From: Neorhizobium populisoli
Lineage (GTDB): Bacteria; Pseudomonadota; Alphaproteobacteria; Rhizobiales; Rhizobiaceae
Length of the DNA stretch: 64,000 bases
Assembly (NCBI RefSeq): GCF_019430945.1
Contig: NZ_JAHYCB010000004.1
Location: 1-64,000 of the forward strand
Direction of reading: 5' to 3'
Program-made: the position numbers and the translations under genes
Notes under the pieces: generated by a model
Told to the model about the DNA's origin: nothing
Databases searched by the model: none
Seen by the model: only the letters and a program-made list of their open reading frames with translations
Part shown: positions 17,007 through 25,653 of the stretch, in pieces
Layout: every line of letters starts with the position of its first letter
Numbering within the stretch: the first letter of the stretch is position 1

Positions 17007-17980
17007 GCGACGCGCCCAAGGTTCTCGAGCTGCGCGATGTCGCGGTCCATTTCGGCGGCCGTGGCGGCTTCCTGTCCTCGCCCGGTCCGGTGGTGAAAGC
17101 TGTCAATGGCGTCGATCTGGAAATCGGCCGTGCCGAAACGGTGGCGCTCGTCGGCGAATCCGGCTGCGGCAAGTCCACGCTTTCCAATACGATCGTCGGC
17201 CTGCAGGCTCCGGTGTCCGGCAGCGTCAGGGTGAGTGGCGAGGAAGTGGTTGGCGCCGACAAAAAGAAGCTCAACGATATAAGACGCAAGGTGCAGATGA
17301 TCTTCCAGGATCCTGCCCTATCGCTCGACCCGCGTTCGACCGTGGGTGCCACAATCGCCGAACCGCTGATCGTTCGCGGCGTCGCCAAGGGCAGGGAGCT
17401 GAAAGAACACGTCGCGACGCTTTTGCAGCAGGTCGGTTTGCGGCCCGAGTTCGCCGATCGTTATCCGCATCAGTTTTCCGGTGGTCAGCGCCAGCGTGTC
17501 GTCATCGCCCGTGCACTCGCGCTCGAACCGGACCTTGTCATCTGCGACGAACCCGTCTCGGCGCTCGACGTTTCGGTGCGTGCGCAAATTCTCAACCTTC
17601 TGGTGGCGCTGCAGAAGCGCACCGGCGTTTCCTACCTTTTCGTCTCTCACGATCTCGGTGTGGTTCGCCATATCTGCGACCGCGTCGTGGTGATGTATCT
17701 CGGCCGCTTCGTGGAGATGGCGGACCGAGATACATTCTTTGCCAATCCCAAGCACCCCTACACAAAGGCGTTGATGTCGGCCGTACCGGAAGCCGATCCC
17801 GTCGTGCAGCGGTCGAAGGAGCGGATCATACTGGGCGGCGAGCTGCCAAGCCCGGCCAATATCCCGTCCGGCTGCGCCTTCCACACGCGCTGCCCGCTCG
17901 CGACGGAAATCTGCTCGAAGGAACGGCCGGAATTGACTTCACGTCCGGACGGTGCTCGCGTCGCCTGCCATCACGCCTGA
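17003..17980 (+). CDS. Dipeptide-type ABC transporter ATPase, DppF-like
   Basis: This 325-residue second ATPase of the importer has Walker [24 protein letters not shown], signature FSGGQRQRVVIARAL, Walker B LVICDEPVSALDV and VSHDLGVVRHICD. The C-terminal family extension is GCAFHTRCPLATEIC. It is coupled to the DppD-like gene by a 4-base overlap. The acylase gene follows after 18 bases, so transport and hydrolysis are co-expressed. Confidence 0.9.
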   Translation: MSDAPKVLELRDVAVHFGGRGGFLSSPGPVVKAVNGVDLEIGRAETVALVGESGCGKSTLSNTIVGLQAPVSGSVRVSGEEVVGADKKKLNDIRRKVQMIFQDPALSLDPRSTVGATIAEPLIVRGVAKGRELKEHVATLLQQVGLRPEFADRYPHQFSGGQRQRVVIARALALEPDLVICDEPVSALDVSVRAQILNLLVALQKRTGVSYLFVSHDLGVVRHICDRVVVMYLGRFVEMADRDTFFANPKHPYTKALMSAVPEADPVVQRSKERIILGGELPSPANIPSGCAFHTRCPLATEICSKERPELTSRPDGARVACHHA

Positions 17981-17998
17981 TTTGCAACAGAGAACCCC

Positions 17999-20395
17999 AT
18001 GACCGAAGCCCCGACGAACGAAATTCTCCTCCTCGCCGGCCTCGATGCCGAGGCGCAAATTCGGGTCGATCGCTGGGGTATCCCGCATATCAAGGCCGCG
18101 AGCGAAAAAGACCTGTTCTTCGTTCAGGGCTTCAATGCCGCCCGCGACCGGCTGTGGCAACTCGATCTCTGGCGCAAGCGCGGCCTTGGCCTGCTGGCTG
18201 CCGATTTCGGCCCCGGCTACCTGGCGCAGGATCATGCTGCCCGGCACTTTCTTTATCGCGGCGATATGGCGCCCGAATGGACTTCCTACGCACCGGATAC
18301 GCAGGCGATCTGCATCGCATTCGCCGCCGGCATCAATGCCTATATTGCACTTTGCGAGGCAGAGCCTTCCCGCCTTCCGCCGGAATTTGCCGTCTTCGGC
18401 ACCAAGCCTGCTTTCTGGCAGCCGTCCGATGTCGTGCGTGTCCGCAGTCATGCGCTGACCCGCAACGGTCTCTCGGAAATCCTGCGCGCCAACATCATGG
18501 CGCTGGCCGACGCCGAAACCGATCTGCTGCGCTACGAGATCGATCCTCCTGTCCAGCCGAAGCCGGCCGATGGCATCGTGCTTGCGGACATTCCGCTGGA
18601 AGCGACCCGCCTTTTCAAGCTCGCGACCGCACCCGTCACCTTCGACAAGACCCGCCTTGCCGCGACACTCGACGATGTCTGGAAATGGACCGAGGTGACC
18701 GATCTCGGCGATATCATCCAGCGTGTCGCGGAAGAAGGTTCCAACAACTGGGCAGTCCACGGTTCGCGCACCGAGGCCGGCCGGCCGATCCTGGCCAGTG
18801 ACCCGCACCGCGCCCATGCCGTACCGTCGCTGCGATACCTCGTGCATCTCGAAGCCCCGGGCTTCAACGCCATCGGCACCGGTGAGCCGACTGCACCGGG
18901 GATTTCACTTGGCCACAACGACAAGATCGCCTTCGGCCTCACCATTTTCGGCGCGGATCAGGAAGACGTTTATGTCTATGAGACGAAGGACGGCGATCCG
19001 GAGCAATATCGTTATGGCGATGGCTGGGAAACGATCAGCCGCGTTGCCGAAACCTTCGAGGTAAAAGGCTATGACGAGCAGACGCTGACGCTCTCTTTCA
19101 CCCGCCACGGCCCGATCCTGTACGAAAACCCGGCAAAGCGGATAGCGATTGCCATGCGTTCCGTCTGGCTGTCTCCCGGCTCGGCCGCCTATCTCGGCAG
19201 CCTTTCCTATATGCGCACGGCGACCGTGACGGATTTCTCCGAAACGCTCCATCATTGGGGCACTCCCTCCGTCAACCATGTCAGCGCCGACATGGACGGC
19301 AATATCGGCTGGTTCACCGCAGGCTTCACGCCGGTACGGCACAATTGGGAAGGCCTGCTGCCGGTACCGGGAAACGGTTCGCGTGAGTGGGACGGCTTCC
19401 TGCCAGCCGACCAGCTTCCACGTAAATACAATCCGGCCGAGGGTTTCGTCGCTTCCGCCAACGAGATGAACCTGCCCGCCAACCGCGATCCAAAGGCGCC
19501 GTCGATCGGTCATGAATGGGCGGAAGTCAGCCGTGCGCAGCGGATAAAGTCCGTCCTGCGCGCCGATCCGCAGCATACGGTGAAAGCATCGATGGCGCTT
19601 CAAACGGATACCTATTCCCGCCCGGCCGCCGTCATCTGCGGCGTTCTGGAAAAAGTTGCCAGCCGTCAACCGCTAACTGCCGAGCAACAGCGGGCGCTTG
19701 TGATGTTCCGCGATTGGGATCATCGCCTTGAAGCGACAAGCGGCTGCGCTGCTCTATTCGAAGTCTGGTGGATGAAGCACCTGCGCCCCGCCCTGCTCGC
19801 GAGGGTTGCGCCGAACCCGATCGTGCGGCAATTGCTGCTGCCGGGCGACGTCGACCGCATGCTCACGCTCCTGTCTGAGACGGGCACCCGCTGGGATGAG
19901 AGTGAGCGCGATGCCATGATGCTCTTGACACTTTCTGCCGGCTTTGCCGATTGCGAAAAGCGTCTCGGCGCCGATCCGGTCACCTGGCAGTGGGGTCACC
20001 TGCACAAAGCGCTGTTCGAACATGCGACCAGTCGCGTAAAGGCCGAAAACATCGCAGATTGGAATGTCGGCCCTCTACCGGTCGGCGGCAGCCGGTCCAC
20101 TGCCATGCATGCCGGCTACCGGATGAGCGATTTCGGCGTCAATGCCGGCGCCTCCGTTCGCCTCGTCATGGATGTCGGCAACTGGGACAATAGTTTTTGC
20201 GTCAACACGCCGGGACAGTCCGGCGACCCGCGCTCACCGCATTACGATGATCTCGCAGAGATCTGGTCGAAAGGGGTATACGTGCCGCTGGTCTACAGCG
20301 AAAAACGTATCGCCGAAGAGACGATCCGCACGATCACGCTTTTGCCGGACACAAGGCACGCTGATCCGCTGAACTTGTCTGGCTTGATGTCGTAG
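17999..20395 (+). CDS. Penicillin-acylase-family amidase (Ntn hydrolase), apparently cytoplasmic
   Basis: This 798-residue precursor is of the type that self-cleaves into alpha and beta chains. The alpha part starts IRVDRWGIPHIKAASEKDLF, the typical opening, and ends at about Gly247. Ser248 of GSNNWAVHGSRT would be the N-terminal nucleophile of the beta chain. Further family motifs are HRAHAVPS, the Asn in NHVSADMDGNIGWF, and ASANEMNLP. The usual Sec signal peptide is absent, unlike many penicillin or acyl-homoserine-lactone acylases. With the importer operon in front, the likely role is cleavage of an imported N-acyl compound in the cytoplasm. The true amide is unknown. Confidence 0.88.
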   Translation: MTEAPTNEILLLAGLDAEAQIRVDRWGIPHIKAASEKDLFFVQGFNAARDRLWQLDLWRKRGLGLLAADFGPGYLAQDHAARHFLYRGDMAPEWTSYAPDTQAICIAFAAGINAYIALCEAEPSRLPPEFAVFGTKPAFWQPSDVVRVRSHALTRNGLSEILRANIMALADAETDLLRYEIDPPVQPKPADGIVLADIPLEATRLFKLATAPVTFDKTRLAATLDDVWKWTEVTDLGDIIQRVAEEGSNNWAVHGSRTEAGRPILASDPHRAHAVPSLRYLVHLEAPGFNAIGTGEPTAPGISLGHNDKIAFGLTIFGADQEDVYVYETKDGDPEQYRYGDGWETISRVAETFEVKGYDEQTLTLSFTRHGPILYENPAKRIAIAMRSVWLSPGSAAYLGSLSYMRTATVTDFSETLHHWGTPSVNHVSADMDGNIGWFTAGFTPVRHNWEGLLPVPGNGSREWDGFLPADQLPRKYNPAEGFVASANEMNLPANRDPKAPSIGHEWAEVSRAQRIKSVLRADPQHTVKASMALQTDTYSRPAAVICGVLEKVASRQPLTAEQQRALVMFRDWDHRLEATSGCAALFEVWWMKHLRPALLARVAPNPIVRQLLLPGDVDRMLTLLSETGTRWDESERDAMMLLTLSAGFADCEKRLGADPVTWQWGHLHKALFEHATSRVKAENIADWNVGPLPVGGSRSTAMHAGYRMSDFGVNAGASVRLVMDVGNWDNSFCVNTPGQSGDPRSPHYDDLAEIWSKGVYVPLVYSEKRIAEETIRTITLLPDTRHADPLNLSGLMS

Positions 20396-20500
20396 AGATC
20401 TTGAGCCAACTGTGAAAATTGGTGTTACGCGCCCGGCTTTTTGTCGTGCGTCTTTGAATGCCGAAGAATCCCACACCCGCTGCCGAGCTCCCATATTGTG

Positions 20501-20753
20501 CTGCATGCCTATGCGCTGCAGATCGAGGGCATGCTCGGACACCTCGTCCTATCTGAAATAAATCAACATCCCGACACTGGTCGTGGCCGGCGGACAGGAC
20601 TGGCTTCTACCCGGCTATCACGCGGAGCAAATTCACGCCGCGCTGCCGTCCTCTGTGCTCGTCCTGATCGACCAAGGCGCGCATTTCATCCCATACCAGC
20701 GGCCGCGGGAATTCGGGCCGCTGGTCAGTTCATTCCGACAGGCTCTGAAGGCT
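20501..20753 (+). pseudogene. Remnant of an alpha/beta-hydrolase C-terminus
   Basis: Two frames together give the end of an alpha/beta-fold hydrolase: HAYALQIEGMLGHLV in one frame, then INIPTLVVAGGQDWLLPG and LVLIDQGAHFIPYQRPREFG after a shift near 20555. These hold the typical strand before the acid residue (GGQD) and the catalytic histidine region (GAHF). No N-terminal part or nucleophile elbow is present upstream. It lies between convergent genes, fills most of a 356-base gap and runs into the end of the TRAP gene. I read it as a decayed fragment. Confidence 0.6.
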
Positions 20754-22617
20754 AGAGCAAAGCTGTCGAGAAGATTGGGAAGACCGCAATCAGGAACAGG
20801 CCGATCAGCAATGCGCCGATATAGGGCCAGATCGCCTTCATCGCATCGTCCGGTGGCACGCCGCCGATCTTACAGGCGATGTAGAAACCGATGCCGATCG
20901 GCGGGGCGATCAGGCCGACATTCATCGCCGTCACCACCACCATCGAGTAATGTACATCGTTGATTCCGAGCGTCTTGGCGATCGGAAACATGATCGGCGC
21001 CATCAGCACGATAGCCGGCAGGCCTTCCAGCACGCAGCCGAGCACCATGAAGATCAGCACCGTCACACCCATGAAGGTAAGCCAGCCGCCCGGAAGATCG
21101 GTCACCGCCTGCGCCAGCTTGAACGCAAACCCGGTCTGGGTCAGTGCCCAAGCCATGGCGGAAGCACAGCCGAGGATAATCAGGATGGCGCCGGACAAGG
21201 CCGCCGTTTCGACCAGCATGCCGTAAAGCTTCTTCAGGCTGATGCCGCCGTAAAGCGTCGCACCGATGATCAGTGCGTAGAGCACGGCGATTGTTGAAAC
21301 TTCCGTCGCCGTCGCGACCCCGCCGCCGACGGCGCTACGGATCAGGAAGGGCAGAAGCAGCGCGGGCGCGGCAACGACGATCGCCTTCCAGATATTCTTG
21401 AGCGATGCGCGTTTCACACCGGCCATGGATTCACGCCGCGACTTCCAGCGAGCGAGAACGGCCAGAACCAGCAGCAGGACCATGGCAATGGCGAAGCCGG
21501 AGGTGAACAGGCCGGCAATCGAAACGCCTGCCGTCGAGCCGAGCACGATCAGCACGATCGACGGCGGCACGGTTTCCGCCATGGCGGCACCGGTCGCCAA
21601 AAGTGCGATCATTTCCGGCGGCTTGTGGCCGCGACGTTTCATTTCCGGGAAGAGCGCCGGTGCGACGGTCGCCATGTCGGAGACTTTCGAGCCGGAAATG
21701 CCGGAGACGAGGAACATCGAACCGAGAAGCACATAGGACATGCCGGCTTTGACGTGGCCAAGCATGGAGGCCAAGACCTCGACGATCGCTTTGCCCATGC
21801 CGGTCGCATCGAGAATGCAGCCGAGCAGAACGAAGATCGGCACGGAAAGCAGGATGATGCTCGACATGCCTTCATCCATGCGGCCGACGATGACGAAGAT
21901 CGGCACGGAACTGGTAAAGGTGAGGAAGGACAAAGCGCCAAGGCCGAAACAGAAGGCGATCGGAACGCCCATGGCAAGCAGGATGCCGACGCCGAAGACC
22001 AGGAAAACGACGATATTCCAGTTGCCGAGTGCCGCCAGCGCCGGCTCCAGCGCAAACAGCGCGCCGCCGACCGCACCGACTAGCACCGCCGCACCAAGCA
22101 GCATGCGGATATTGCCGATCCTCACCCCATGCAGGATGACGATCGCCAGCATCAGCCCGAGGCCGACCGGCAGCGCCGACGCACGCCAGCTCATCGGGAT
22201 CAGCAACGAGGCCGAGGTGACATAACTCTCCTCGATCGCATAATCGATTGCCGGATAAAGCAGGCTGCCGAGAAAGACGGCTGTCAGAAGCAGGCCGACC
22301 GTGGTGACGAATTTCTGCTTTGGCTCGCTGAGGAGATGCAGAAAAACCGTCAGGCGCAGGTGTTCATGGCGGTCGATGGCGATTGCCGCGCCCAGCATCG
22401 CAAGCCAGAGGAAGGCAAGCGATGCGGTTTCATCACCCCAGATGATCGGCGAGGAAAACACGTAACGCGCCGTGACGCCGACGAGAAGAATGCCGATGAT
22501 GAATGTCAGCAGCGCCGCCGCGACCACTTCCACCGGCCGCATCCATAAGGAACCCGGCGCCGATTGCTGCAGCTCCATCAGCGGCAGGTCGTCCATCACG
22601 TCTGAATTGATTGCCAT
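20752..22617 (-). CDS. TRAP transporter fused small and large permease (DctQ-DctM)
   Basis: This 621-residue membrane protein joins both TRAP membrane parts. Residues 1-185 are DctQ-like, with four segments and GDETASLAFLWLAMLGAAIA. From about 190 to 621 it is DctM-like, with about 12 segments and the conserved MGVPIAFCFGLGALSF, SVPIFVLLGCILDATGMG and GLPAIVLMAPIMFPIAK. It pairs with the periplasmic binding protein encoded at 24007-25029, with the LacI regulator gene between. GGAGGACATAA precedes the ATG. Substrates of this family are usually organic or sugar acids, and a branched sugar acid such as apionate would fit the enzymes nearby. Confidence 0.9.
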   Translation of the reverse strand: MAINSDVMDDLPLMELQQSAPGSLWMRPVEVVAAALLTFIIGILLVGVTARYVFSSPIIWGDETASLAFLWLAMLGAAIAIDRHEHLRLTVFLHLLSEPKQKFVTTVGLLLTAVFLGSLLYPAIDYAIEESYVTSASLLIPMSWRASALPVGLGLMLAIVILHGVRIGNIRMLLGAAVLVGAVGGALFALEPALAALGNWNIVVFLVFGVGILLAMGVPIAFCFGLGALSFLTFTSSVPIFVIVGRMDEGMSSIILLSVPIFVLLGCILDATGMGKAIVEVLASMLGHVKAGMSYVLLGSMFLVSGISGSKVSDMATVAPALFPEMKRRGHKPPEMIALLATGAAMAETVPPSIVLIVLGSTAGVSIAGLFTSGFAIAMVLLLVLAVLARWKSRRESMAGVKRASLKNIWKAIVVAAPALLLPFLIRSAVGGGVATATEVSTIAVLYALIIGATLYGGISLKKLYGMLVETAALSGAILIILGCASAMAWALTQTGFAFKLAQAVTDLPGGWLTFMGVTVLIFMVLGCVLEGLPAIVLMAPIMFPIAKTLGINDVHYSMVVVTAMNVGLIAPPIGIGFYIACKIGGVPPDDAMKAIWPYIGALLIGLFLIAVFPIFSTALL

Positions 22618-22698
22618 TTATGTCCTCCCCGGCGGTAATCACTACGACGCCGTCTCCTTGAATTCGAAACTAACTGATGCGGGTGCCGCAAATTCCTG

Positions 22699-22829
22699 TC
22701 TTCCCCCTTGCGGGGAAGATGTCAGCGGAGCTGACAGATGGGGGTGGTGCCACAAACCCGACTGTCGAATATGCTGAACCACCCCCTCTGTCGCCGCTGG
22801 CGACATCTCCCCCGCAAGGGGGGAGAGGG
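22699..22829. repeat. RIME-like mosaic repeat, two inverted half-units
   Basis: A unit of about 47 bases with a TTGCGGGG-type stem (22700-22747) is followed after about 31 bases by an inverted, slightly diverged copy (22779-22825). The type is common between genes in rhizobia. It fills the gap between the TRAP permease and LacI genes. Confidence 0.75.
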
Positions 22830-22846
22830 AGCTCGCGGCATCCCAC

Positions 22847-23905
22847 TCACGGCAGGTTTTCCCGGAAAATCACCTCGCTGCGTAGCGGCTCGACATCCTC
22901 GTCCGCCGGCCTGCCATCGCGCAGGTTCTTGAACACCCGAGCAACCCGGCTGATCGTATCGTTCGGGTTCTGCGTAATGACGGCATCCATCGTGCCGTCG
23001 ATCAGGAAGGCGCGGGTATCCGGCGTCAGGCCATGGCCGACGAAGACCAGAGATTCCTCGCGCCGTGCATCCTTGATCGCCTTGCCGACGCCGCTCGCGC
23101 CGCCGCCGATATTGTAGATGCCGGCGAGATCGGGATGTTTGCTCAAAAGCATGCGCATCTGCCGGTAGTTCATGTTCTCGTCGTCATGCCCCTCCCGGAT
23201 GCCGACCACTTCGATATGCGGGTAGCTTTCCTTCAGCACATGCAGGAAACCCATCTCACGCTCCTCATGAGCGCGATAGCTGAGGCTGCCGGCGATCATC
23301 GCCACCTTGGCCGGCGCCTTGCCGACGAAACGGGCAATTAGATAGCCGGCGAGCCGTCCCGTCGAGCGATTGTCGAGGCCGAGATAGGCGGAGCGCTGGG
23401 CATTGCCGATGTCGGAAATCAGCGTCACGGTCGGTACGCCCTTGGCCGAAAGCCGGTTCACCGCCTCCCGCACTGCAGGGTGCTCCAGCGCCATGAAGGC
23501 GATGCCATCCGCCGAGCGGCCATGCCGCTGCAGCGCCACTGCGAGAGCCTCCGGATTGAAACTCTTGATGTATTCCACCGACGGCTTGATGCCATGTTTG
23601 TGGAAAAGTGCGGATTGTTCGACGATCGAGCGGCCGAGATGTGCAAGATACCGGTTGGTCCCTGCCGGCAGCAGGAAGGAGATGTTGGCGAGCGTTTGCG
23701 GCGCGACGGCACTCAACGCATCTTCCTCGACATAGCCCAGTTCGGCGGCCGATCGCATCACCCGCTGCACTGTCGGCGCCCGCACGCCCTGCCGGCCGTT
23801 CAACACGCGATCGACCGTCGCGGTCGAGACGCCGGCATGCCGCGCCACGTCGACAATGGTGGCACGACGGTTGATTTCGATGGGTTCAAGCGTATCTAAC
23901 AACAT
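22847..23905 (-). CDS. LacI-family transcriptional regulator
   Basis: This 352-residue repressor-type protein has the helix-turn-helix ATIVDVARHAGVSTATVDRV followed by hinge NGRQGVRAPTVQRV. A type-1 periplasmic-binding-like sensor domain from about 70 has SLVFVGHGLTPDTRAFLIDG near its end. This subgroup usually senses sugars or sugar acids. It is divergent from the TRAP binding-protein gene, and TRAP permease follows on its own strand, so it probably controls both the TRAP genes and the VOC/RuBisCO-like/kinase genes. An operator region is seen in the 101-base divergent gap. Confidence 0.9.
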   Translation of the reverse strand: MLLDTLEPIEINRRATIVDVARHAGVSTATVDRVLNGRQGVRAPTVQRVMRSAAELGYVEEDALSAVAPQTLANISFLLPAGTNRYLAHLGRSIVEQSALFHKHGIKPSVEYIKSFNPEALAVALQRHGRSADGIAFMALEHPAVREAVNRLSAKGVPTVTLISDIGNAQRSAYLGLDNRSTGRLAGYLIARFVGKAPAKVAMIAGSLSYRAHEEREMGFLHVLKESYPHIEVVGIREGHDDENMNYRQMRMLLSKHPDLAGIYNIGGGASGVGKAIKDARREESLVFVGHGLTPDTRAFLIDGTMDAVITQNPNDTISRVARVFKNLRDGRPADEDVEPLRSEVIFRENLP

Positions 23906-23909
23906 CGGA

Positions 23910-23959
23910 TTACATCAATTTACATCAGATTTCATGTTTGACTTCATCATTCATATGAT
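23910..23959. promoter_or_regulatory. Candidate operator region between LacI and TRAP genes
   Basis: Two direct copies of TTACATCA (23910-23917 and 23920-23927) are spaced by one helical turn, and an inverted repeat ATCAT-TCAT-ATGAT lies at 23946-23959. The region separates the divergent regulator and binding-protein genes, so control of both is likely. Which element is the true operator is not known. Confidence 0.45.
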
Positions 23960-24006
23960 CGAATTTCCGGCTTGGGAAGTGACTTTTTTCATCGGGAGGG
24001 AACAAG

Positions 24007-25029
24007 ATGACGATGACACTCAACAGGCGCACCCTGCTCAAGGGCCTGGCCGCAGCACCTGCCGCCGGCGCCGTATTTTCGATCCCGCGTTTTGCCAAGG
24101 CCGCCGAAATCCAGCTGCGTTACGGCAACAACCTGCCGCTCAGCCATCCGCTGAACATTCGCGCCAAGGAAGCCGCTGAACGGATTGCCAAGGAAACCGA
24201 CGGCAAGGTGGAGATGCTGATTTTCCCTGCAAACCAGCTCGGCGGCGATACCGACATGCTATCGCAGGTTCGGGGTGGCGCACTCACCTTCTTCACGCCC
24301 TCCTCGCTGGTCATCGCGACGCTGGTTCCGACTGCGGCGCTCAATGCCGTCGGCTTCGCGTTCAAGGATTACGACCAGGTGTGGAAGGCCATGGATGGCC
24401 CGGTCGGCAAGCTGGTGCGGGCAAAGATTGCCGATTCCCGCCTCTATGCCATGGAGACGATGTGGGATAACGGCTTCCGCCAGACCACGACCAGCGGTGC
24501 ACCGATCACCAATGCCGACGGCATGAAGGGCCTGAAAATCCGCGTTCCGGTAAGCCCGCTGTCGATCGACATGTTCTCCGCGCTCGGCGCTTCGCCGACC
24601 AGCCTGCAGTTCTCGGAGGTCTATTCTGCGCTACAGACCAAGGTCGTCGATGCACAAGAAAACCCGCTGCCGATCATTCAGGTCGCCAAGCTTTTCGAAG
24701 TGCAGAAGAACTGCGCGCTCTCCAATCACATCTGGGACGGTTACTGGTTCATCGCCAATGGCCGGCAGTGGTCGGACATGAAGGACGATATCAAGACGGT
24801 CGTTTCCCGCGCCATCAACGAAGCCGGCCTCAAGCAGCGCGCCGATATCGCGGCGTTGAATGCGGGCGTCCAGGCCGATCTCGAAAAGGCAGGCATGAGC
24901 TTCAACAAGGTCGAGACGGACAGCTTCCGCGCCAAGTTGAAAACCGGCGGCTTCTATTCGAAGTGGAGCAAGGAGTTCGGTGCGGAAGCCTGGGGCGCTC
25001 TCGAAAGCGTCGTCGGCTCGCTCGCCTGA
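24007..25029 (+). CDS. TRAP transporter substrate-binding protein, DctP family
   Basis: This 340-residue periplasmic binding protein has a Tat-type signal (NRRTLLKGLAAAPAAGA, cleavage near FAKA). The mature part opens IQLRYGNNLPLSHPLNIRAK, typical of DctP. The conserved arginine that usually pairs with the ligand carboxylate is probably in the GLKIRVPVSPLS segment. The ligand is therefore likely an acid. It is divergent from the LacI gene and followed by a perfect hairpin before the VOC gene. Its membrane partner is the fused permease encoded on the other strand. Confidence 0.9.
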   Translation: MTMTLNRRTLLKGLAAAPAAGAVFSIPRFAKAAEIQLRYGNNLPLSHPLNIRAKEAAERIAKETDGKVEMLIFPANQLGGDTDMLSQVRGGALTFFTPSSLVIATLVPTAALNAVGFAFKDYDQVWKAMDGPVGKLVRAKIADSRLYAMETMWDNGFRQTTTSGAPITNADGMKGLKIRVPVSPLSIDMFSALGASPTSLQFSEVYSALQTKVVDAQENPLPIIQVAKLFEVQKNCALSNHIWDGYWFIANGRQWSDMKDDIKTVVSRAINEAGLKQRADIAALNAGVQADLEKAGMSFNKVETDSFRAKLKTGGFYSKWSKEFGAEAWGALESVVGSLA

Positions 25030-25041
25030 TCTTCGCCTCCC

Positions 25042-25070
25042 GGACGGCGGAACGGGGTATTCCGCCGTCC
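25042..25070 (+). repeat. Intercistronic hairpin after the TRAP binding-protein gene
   Basis: GGACGGCGGAA and TTCCGCCGTCC are exact reverse complements around a 7-base loop, without a T run. It probably stabilises the upstream message or ends part of the transcripts, so that binding protein exceeds the enzymes encoded downstream. Confidence 0.7.
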
Positions 25071-25108
25071 ATCAAATCACATCAGAAAATTAAAGCAAAA
25101 GACATCAC

Positions 25109-25648
25109 ATGAGCCGTTTTTTCGGAAAGATCCGCCAGGCGGGATATGTCGTCGACGATATCGAAGCGGCGATGGATTATTGGAGCCGCGTACTCGGCGT
25201 CGGTCCGTTTTTCTATAATCCGAAAGTTCCGATCGTGAACTATCGCTATAACGGTGAAAGCTATCAGCCACATAATTCGGTGGCGCTCGCCAATTCCGGC
25301 GAGTTGCAGATCGAGCTGATCCAGACCCGTAACCACGTGCCGTCCATGTACAAGGACTTTCGCGATGCCGGCCATCGCGGGCTGCAGCACGTCGCCTATT
25401 GGACGGACAGCTATGACGCCGATCTCGAACGGTTGCTGAAGGAAGGTTTTAAGCCGGTCATGAGCGGCGAAGTGGGTGAAAACGGCCGCTTCATCTATTT
25501 CGACACCCACTATCATCCGGGCACGGTGATCGAGCTTTCGGAAGTTGCCGGCCCAAAGGGCCGCATGTTCGATGCGATCCGCAAAGCGTCGGAAGACTGG
25601 GACGGCAAGGATCCGGTTCGCCCCTTCCCCGATCTCTCCAAGATCTGA
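25109..25648 (+). CDS. VOC-superfamily (glyoxalase-like) protein
   Basis: This 179-residue protein begins with the vicinal-oxygen-chelate motif GYVVDDIEAAMDYWSRVLGV. A second beta-alpha unit follows with HRGLQHVAYWTDSYDADLER and GRFIYFDTHYHPGTVIELSE. The His and Glu positions (LQHVAYW and VIELSE) can supply the metal site of this fold. VOC enzymes include epimerases, isomerases, lyases and dioxygenases. It sits 6 bases before the RuBisCO-like gene. It could therefore catalyse an isomerisation or epimerisation step of the same pathway, by inference. Confidence 0.82.
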   Translation: MSRFFGKIRQAGYVVDDIEAAMDYWSRVLGVGPFFYNPKVPIVNYRYNGESYQPHNSVALANSGELQIELIQTRNHVPSMYKDFRDAGHRGLQHVAYWTDSYDADLERLLKEGFKPVMSGEVGENGRFIYFDTHYHPGTVIELSEVAGPKGRMFDAIRKASEDWDGKDPVRPFPDLSKI

Positions 25649-25653
25649 GGCGC

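Noticed and set aside
17999-20395. Acyl-homoserine-lactone quorum-quenching acylase as a firm call
   Set aside because: Family membership is clear, but the absence of a signal peptide and the importer context differ from PvdQ/QuiP-type enzymes. Substrate pocket residues cannot be judged by eye.
22677-23117. Open frames reading through the RIME-like repeat into the LacI gene
   Set aside because: They are made of repeat sequence and the antisense of the regulator gene.
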